Shown: piece after piece, positions 54,125 through 58,855 of the stretch
How the letters are laid out: each line of letters begins with the position of its first letter
Position numbering within the stretch: position 1 is the stretch's first letter
Assembly (NCBI GenBank): GCA_900109895.1
Contig: FOBR01000029.1
Span: forward strand, 1 to 58,855
Direction: 5' to 3'
Length of the DNA: 58,855 bases
From: a bacterium A37T11
GTDB taxonomy: Bacteria > Bacteroidota > Bacteroidia > Sphingobacteriales > Sphingobacteriaceae
The notes under the pieces: generated by a model
What the model saw: only the letters and a program-made list of their open reading frames with translations
Told to the model about the DNA's origin: nothing
Databases searched by the model: none
Program-made: the position numbers and the translations under genes

Positions 54125-54240
54125 GGCGTAAATTTATTTGCCGAATTTTGCTGGATTTTTTGTGAAATAATTGTGTAAAATTGTGAAGCAATTCTACAAG
54201 CGGCAAATTTGCCAATGACGGCATTTTAATGAGCATTGGT

Positions 54241-54274
54241 AAACTACAGGAGCGATATTTTGCCCCTGTAGTTT
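54241..54274 (-). terminator. Probable terminator of the SDR gene at 54284
   Basis: A 10-bp stem, AAACTACAGG (54241-54250) with CCTGTAGTTT (54265-54274), lies 9 bases beyond the SDR stop. The T-run is short on the minus strand and slightly better on the plus strand. Confidence 0.5.
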
Positions 54275-54283
54275 TAAAATCAG

Positions 54284-55036
54284 TTATTTAGCCAACCAGC
54301 CTCCATCAACAGCTAAGGCTGTCCCATTCACATAGGAAGCCCCGTCCGAACAGAGGAATATGACTGCGTTTGCAATTTCTTGCGGATCTCCTAAACGACC
54401 CATGACCAGCGCACTTTCGATCTTGTCTTTGGCAGTCTTACTATTTCCCATCGTTGCTTCCAGCATAGGTGTTTTAATAGGGCCAGGTATAACCGCATTT
54501 ACGCGTATACCCTGCTTGCCATAGTCGATAGCGGCAACCTGGGTAAGCCCTATAATGCCATGTTTGGAAGCCGTATAAGCTGACAAAGATGGAACGCCGG
54601 TTATCCCGGCCGTAGAAGATGTGTTAATAATAACTCCTTTGCCTTGCTTAAGCATCTGGGGGATCTGATATTTTAAACCCAGCCATACGCCTTTAAGGTT
54701 AATACTGATAACCTTGTCGAATTCCGCTTCATCCACATCAGCGGTAAGCTTGCCGCCTAATTCTATTCCCGCATTGTTAAACGCGTAATCCAGAGAACCA
54801 TAAGTGGATACGGCTTTTTCTACCAAAGCCTTGACATCGGCACTTTTTGAAACATCAGTTCTTACATAAATGGCCTCGCCACCGGCAGATGTTATCGCAT
54901 CAACCGTTTCTTTTGCATCCGCTACATCCGCTACTACTACTTTCGCACCATTTTTGGCAAACTCAATAGCTGTAGCCCTTCCAATACCAGTTGCCCCGCC
55001 GGTCACCAGCGCGACTTTGTTTTCAAACTGTCCCAT
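54284..55036 (-). CDS. Short-chain dehydrogenase/reductase (glucose-1-dehydrogenase-like)
   Basis: Protein of 250 residues, complete classical SDR. Cofactor motif TGGATGIGRA near residues 12-21, NNAG at about 88-91, catalytic Ser in NTSSTAGITG, and Tyr/Lys in SAYTASKHG. The C-terminus GRLGDPQEIANAVIFLCSDGASYVNGTALAVDGG is typical. The Asp at the end of beta-strand 2 (VVVADVAD) favours NAD+ over NADP+. Substrate unknown. It is the only intact SDR among the SDR pieces of this region; an AGTAAC-N5-GTTACT repeat lies 24 bases upstream. Confidence 0.93.
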   Translation of the reverse strand: MGQFENKVALVTGGATGIGRATAIEFAKNGAKVVVADVADAKETVDAITSAGGEAIYVRTDVSKSADVKALVEKAVSTYGSLDYAFNNAGIELGGKLTADVDEAEFDKVISINLKGVWLGLKYQIPQMLKQGKGVIINTSSTAGITGVPSLSAYTASKHGIIGLTQVAAIDYGKQGIRVNAVIPGPIKTPMLEATMGNSKTAKDKIESALVMGRLGDPQEIANAVIFLCSDGASYVNGTALAVDGGWLAK

Positions 55037-55364
55037 TTTTTATTATATATTTTTTAAAAAGTAACCTCATGTTACTGTAGAAGGTAAACGCAATCATAAA
55101 TTCCATTATTGTTTATATTCTTTGAAGTAAATTTATAATGACATTAAGGTGGTAATGTATCTTTTCCTCCTAAAACATTCTTTTAAGATTAAGTGAATTA
55201 TGGCATGAAAAAGGCAATAGATCTAGTCCTCCGCACCAAGTCAGGGTATTGCGAAGCCCCAACAGTACCATTCTGAACAGAGTTATAAAGTACAAATGCA
55301 TTTACACTGATTTGAAACTTATTTTATAGCTTGTTGCATTTGCACACAAACACTTTTAATTCTT
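55037..55364. other. Gene-free stretch upstream of the SDR
   Basis: 328 bases without a believable gene. It contains the 55060-55076 inverted repeat and, at about 55221-55237, a short ATCTAGTCCTCCGCACCA-like stretch resembling the 3' end of a tRNA-Ser, possibly an old integration scar. The remainder is AT-rich. Confidence 0.5.
55060..55076. promoter_or_regulatory. Operator-like inverted repeat before the SDR
   Basis: AGTAAC and GTTACT, exact complements with a 5-base spacer, centred about 32 bases upstream of the SDR start (55036). The spacing fits a dimeric repressor site. Confidence 0.4.
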
Positions 55365-56135
55365 TTATAATAGCTCAAAATTGTCCTTGAACGAACTGTT
55401 TTCGTCCATGGCTATGAATGAATAATGATTTGGAAGGAACCATTTCAAGTACCGGGAAAGAACCTCATAATGATCATTTCCTACTTTTGACGGTGTAAGA
55501 TTGGATACCAATTCCTGTATAATCTCACCTCCATAATTTCGTGACATCAACATTATTTTTACGTCATTTATTCCTTGTTGAGTCAAAAAATTTCTGATAA
55601 CAGTCCGTGACTTTGCTGGTAAAAAACTTTCTGATGGTTGTCCCATCAACACTTGTTCACTATGTGATAGTGTTTCTTCTTTAGGTAGTGAGGTTTTCGG
55701 AATAGGGGAATAAAACTCTTCATTTAAATAGTAGTTAATTAGTTCACCATAGGTAAATACCCAGTCAGGTTGTCCTTTATTTGCATTTATGGCAATGCCG
55801 ATGCCCTGATCCAAAATAAAATCCTGAATTATATGTTTTACTACATAACATTGAAAAGGACGGTTTGGTTCCGGAATTTGCAAATTAAAATATGGAAATC
55901 TATCTGGTCCTTGCAGAATTTGAGGTTGTCCGCAGGCAAAACTCGCTTCAGCCACATGCGACAGAAAGTTCGTCTTCCATTCACCGTCTCGAGATTGATG
56001 TGATATATTGAACAGATCGGAAAGTATAGCTGTTTTTTCCAAATCCCCTATGTATTTTCCCTGATCTGTTACTTGCTTTTGATTGCTATTTTCGTCTTTG
56101 TTTTTCTTTCTAAAATTAAATAAACCCATTTTCAA
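55365..56135 (-). CDS. Hypothetical cytoplasmic protein
   Basis: Protein of 256 residues, soluble, without signal or membrane segments. A basic N-terminus (FNFRKKNKDEN) is followed by a mixed alpha/beta region with GPDRFPYFNLQIPEPNRPFQCYVVKHIIQDFI and GIGIAINANKGQPDWVFTYGELINYYLN. I do not recognise the family. The style (F-F-P-Y-x-x-L, Q-P-x-W-V-F-T-Y-G) resembles small enzyme-like or immunity-type proteins of unknown role. The gene is isolated between two gene-free stretches and is intact. Confidence 0.7.
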   Translation of the reverse strand: MKMGLFNFRKKNKDENSNQKQVTDQGKYIGDLEKTAILSDLFNISHQSRDGEWKTNFLSHVAEASFACGQPQILQGPDRFPYFNLQIPEPNRPFQCYVVKHIIQDFILDQGIGIAINANKGQPDWVFTYGELINYYLNEEFYSPIPKTSLPKEETLSHSEQVLMGQPSESFLPAKSRTVIRNFLTQQGINDVKIMLMSRNYGGEIIQELVSNLTPSKVGNDHYEVLSRYLKWFLPNHYSFIAMDENSSFKDNFELL

Positions 56136-56844
56136 TATTTATTGTAATTGACTACGTTTACAAGAAAATGTCTAATAAAAAACACTTTTAACTACATGAT
56201 TTTATAATTATTATATTAAATTATATCTATTTACCTCATGCATTCTAAAAGCAAAACGTCAGAGTTAGGAAGTTATTGTATAATTTAAATTGTAATCCTC
56301 ACCTAGCTAACTGCGTCCAAAACTAAAGAATTCAAATCTTTCAAAGTTCCCCAGAAAATAGCATCATTGTCCTTATCCTAGTTTTAGAAATCACTCACCG
56401 TAAAAACCCATTCACCACGTAAAACTGGCTTTTCGCGTAAACTGGAAAAATTTTCTTGCAATTTTGAATATGTATTTCTACCACAAAGCGCAGATACAAG
56501 CTGATACTAAAAAAATTTGAATTGAAATACAACCCTTTCCGAACTGAAGCCACACCACTAAGCGAATATACCGGTTGGTAAAACAACCCATCCTCCGGCA
56601 TCTGGCCTGCTCCAGCCGCTCAGAACGCGCGTTGACCGTCTTCTTACGCATGTCTGCAAATTTCTTCGCGTCCTTCATGTCCTTTTCTCGCCAACTCAAA
56701 TGCAGCGATTTTTCCAAATTTATATTGGTGGAACATCCCATTTTCCAATCAAATTGTTTCTGAATGTTTAGATGGCGCTCATAAACAGTGTAATATCAAT
56801 TGATAAAGTCCTGAATACAATTATTTAGACGTGAAACTATAACT
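56136..56844. other. Gene-poor stretch, possible decayed sequence
   Basis: 709 bases. A minus-strand frame (56478-56741, 87 residues) contains a lysine/arginine-rich segment (WREKDMKDAKKFADMRKKTVNARSERLE condensed in one helix) but no recognisable family, and its remaining residues look random. Base composition shifts to GC-richer around 56560-56700, which may mark a foreign fragment. No RNA or repeat recognised. Confidence 0.45.
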
Positions 56845-58317
56845 CTACAAATAGCTTTCTAACTGCTTATAAAGGGCCTCCTTCTCACTGGGCGCTTTCA
56901 TAGACAAACCGACTATTTTCCGGTCTTTGATCAACACATAGCGCGGAATGCTCAAAACGTCTTTGTTACTGAAAAGTCTACGGATGTCTTTCATAAGTTC
57001 CGGGTTTGCCCGGAGGTGATAACCCTGCAAATCGTAATATTTGATCATATCTTTCCACCGCTGTTCATCCTCTTCCCGATCAATAGAGATGTAAAGCGGC
57101 ACAATATTTTTGGCTTTCAAAAATGCGCGAAGTTCTTTGTTGTAGCCGAACTCCGCTTTGCAGGGACCACACCACGTCGCCCAGAGATCGATGAAGAGCG
57201 TTTTGCCCGGAAAGTATGCGACTACAGCATCAAATGTATTAATGCTGTCATAGGTGGGAACGAACTTTTGCTGTGGGGTATAATCTTCTTTGGATTTTTC
57301 CTGATACGCGAGCAATTTTTCCATCCCAGGCTTCATAAAACTTGTATAGGGGCTATGGGGATATTGGGTGGTGAATGCCTTGTATTCTTTCGGAATTTGA
57401 GGAAGGAATTTCTCTTCGAGCAATAGATAAGCTAAGTGTGAAGCACTGAGATATTCCGCCAACTTCCCTTTATATGACTGCTGAATGTTATCGTAGTGAA
57501 ACTGTTCATAATCATCCTGCGTTTTAAATTTTTTAAAAGTACCGTTCAAGCTACCTTGAATATAGCCTACAAGCCACATATTAATCAGGTTAGCATAGTC
57601 AATATATTCGCCGGGCCCGGTATTATCCGGATCAGATACATCGCAGATAGTTGCCAGTTCACGCCACCTGGCTTGCATTAGCCGGATACGCCCTGCGTCA
57701 TAAGCTGCGCTGTCTTTCTTAAAAACCAGGTGATGTGTGGACGGAATAAGGCTGGCGCCCAGTACTGAAGCATAATAAGCCTTAGCTTTTTTGCTGACAA
57801 ACTGCAAAAAACCATCATCGATCTGACCATTACGCTTTAACTGCGTGAATACCCGCATACAGCTATCCAGTGCAGCCTGCACCCGGGCTTTATTATTAAC
57901 AAACGAAGTATCGGCCTTATAGTAGTTCATCCCCACCGTTTGATAAAATTCACTGCTGAGCTTGTTGAGCTGCAGTTGCCCGGCACTATCGGCGGATGCG
58001 ATGGACAACGGACGATCCTTTTTATCAGCATTTACTGTAACCACATAGTCCTGGTTGGGCCTCACATACAGCGAATAGCTGCCGTTGCAATAAAAGGTGT
58101 AAACACCAGGGACCGTTTCCCTGTTTTCCAACACCAGGATACCTGTGCTATCCAGCATTTCATTTTGAATCATCCCCCAAAAAAATTGTCCGTTGAGGGG
58201 TGCCAATATCTTTACGGCCTGCCCCGCTGCCTGTTTCGACTTAAAGGTAATGTGTGCGGCCTGACCATGCGATAATACGGGTGCACACGATAGGACAAAA
58301 AGGAGAAACTTGTTCAT
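56845..58317 (-). CDS. TlpA-like thioredoxin-domain protein, exported
   Basis: Protein of 490 residues with signal peptide (cleavage near SHGQA). The N-terminal 340 residues contain a beta-rich DUF4369-like region and a helical middle. A C-terminal TlpA/AhpC-type thioredoxin domain starts near residue 365 with LFIDLWATWCGPC (redox cysteines at 383 and 386) and continues VPLYISIDREEDEQRWKDMI and the cis-Pro segment VLSIPRYVLI. Such proteins reduce disulfides in the periplasm; Bacteroidota have many. Monocistronic. Confidence 0.9.
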   Translation of the reverse strand: MNKFLLFVLSCAPVLSHGQAAHITFKSKQAAGQAVKILAPLNGQFFWGMIQNEMLDSTGILVLENRETVPGVYTFYCNGSYSLYVRPNQDYVVTVNADKKDRPLSIASADSAGQLQLNKLSSEFYQTVGMNYYKADTSFVNNKARVQAALDSCMRVFTQLKRNGQIDDGFLQFVSKKAKAYYASVLGASLIPSTHHLVFKKDSAAYDAGRIRLMQARWRELATICDVSDPDNTGPGEYIDYANLINMWLVGYIQGSLNGTFKKFKTQDDYEQFHYDNIQQSYKGKLAEYLSASHLAYLLLEEKFLPQIPKEYKAFTTQYPHSPYTSFMKPGMEKLLAYQEKSKEDYTPQQKFVPTYDSINTFDAVVAYFPGKTLFIDLWATWCGPCKAEFGYNKELRAFLKAKNIVPLYISIDREEDEQRWKDMIKYYDLQGYHLRANPELMKDIRRLFSNKDVLSIPRYVLIKDRKIVGLSMKAPSEKEALYKQLESYL

Positions 58318-58550
58318 ATGGTCTTATTATTGTAACGGATAAAGGTAAGGATTTTATGACAATATCATAAAAAAGATCATTGGGTCAATTTTCATATATT
58401 AAGATATAACTTTATCTTTGGTCATTAACGATCTTTGATATGCTTTAAGTATTTTGATTAAATTATTGGGGAGATTGGACGTAAACTTTTGTGGAAGGTT
58501 CCTTTAACGAACGGACACTAAACTCAACCCGTACCTCGTCGGCAATGTAA

Positions 58551-58855
58551 GAGGGCTTAAGCAAAGAAGAAATTTTTGACGGAGTCTCCATTCCCCGAAA
58601 TCGAGAATTGATGCGGGTATATCGCGACTTAGAGTTGGTGGAACAGCTAGGTTCGGGCGTGCCAAGGATTCTGTAAATCTATGGAAAGGAATGCTTCCAC
58701 TTTATGGAAAATTTTACCCGGATGACGTTTCCCGCTTCGAAGCTGGTTATCCCGCAAGTTACCGAACAAGTATTGAAATTGCTTTCAGTGTCGGATTCGA
58801 TTGGAAGTACGGGAACAGAACTAATGGCGATGATGGGCATACCTGCAACCCGCCC
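58551..58855 (+). pseudogene. COG2865-type ATP-binding transcriptional regulator, remnant cut by window edge
   Basis: The frame from 58551 reads EGLSKEEIFDGVSIPRNRELMRVYRDLELVEQLGSGVPRIL, then TAA at 58674, then IYGKECFHFMENFTRMTFPA and further PQVTEQVLKLL. These blocks match the GHKL-type ATPase part of AlbA_2/COG2865 regulators (RNRxLxxxFxxLxLVExxGSGIPRI). A second TAA lies at 58548, immediately before. The upstream DNA-binding half is not recognisable in 58318-58550. It may continue beyond the right edge. Confidence 0.7.

Noticed and set aside
1-58855. CRISPR arrays, rRNA operons, intact insertion sequences or prophage modules
   Set aside because: I saw no regularly spaced direct repeats, rRNA sequence, transposase or phage structural genes on reading through.

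Overview
The window looks like chromosomal DNA of a Bacteroidota bacterium, most likely a Sphingobacteriales relative (Pedobacter/Mucilaginibacter/Olivibacter type). That placement is inferred from SusC/SusD/SusE-type outer-membrane genes with a Bacteroidota-style ECF sigma/FecR pair, from several -7 elements matching TAnnTTTG, from housekeeping neighbourhoods typical of the phylum (pheT - coiled-coil ORF - zapA - 6S-like RNA - rny; dxr - rseP), and from weak Shine-Dalgarno signals. Base composition is moderately AT-rich.

Layout. 0-6 kb: a GNAT acetyltransferase, a tRNA-Leu(CAA) unit with its own promoter and terminator, then a minus-strand cluster of a membrane protein, a GH3-family adenylating enzyme, dxr and rseP. 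6.3-17.1 kb: a polysaccharide-utilisation locus read leftwards, consisting of a sensor kinase, an ECF sigma factor, a FecR anti-sigma factor, SusC (with STN signalling domain), SusD, a SusE/F-like lipoprotein and a GH76 alpha-1,6-mannanase-like lipoprotein. The domain order implies substrate sensing at the outer membrane relayed through FecR to the sigma factor, with yeast/fungal-type alpha-mannan as the probable target. 17.2-24.3 kb: cysE-cysM, an FMN glutamate-synthase-like protein divergent from a PoxB-type pyruvate oxidase, a Gre-like protein, DoxX and a small outer-membrane barrel. 24.3-39.2 kb: housekeeping genes (DEAD-box helicase, pyrG, yidC, a universal stress protein, a sugar isomerase, an aldo/keto reductase, an FKBP isomerase, a glycosyltransferase, rny, 6S-like RNA, zapA, pheT).

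39.2-48.9 kb is accessory. It holds a frameshifted tiny membrane-protein gene, a 719-residue protein joining a beta-solenoid (bactofilin-like) N-terminus to a SUKH/SMI1-KNR4 C-terminus, and a compact four-gene operon: TonB-dependent receptor, surface lipoprotein, second outer-membrane barrel, and MauG/CCP-like di-heme peroxidase. This operon is the best candidate for a little-described system in the window.

48.9-58.9 kb is a decay zone. Intact genes (ohr, an EthD-like gene, one full SDR, a TlpA-like thioredoxin protein, an unknown gene) lie among fragments of an SDR (three separate pieces), an OhrR/MarR regulator, an HxlR regulator with one frameshift, a SusD-like C-terminus, a spore-photoproduct-lyase-family gene with three in-frame TAA stops, and, at the right edge, a COG2865-type ATP-binding regulator. 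A perfect 20-bp palindrome between the EthD-like gene and hxlR is a strong operator candidate. No CRISPR array, rRNA or intact insertion sequence was seen.
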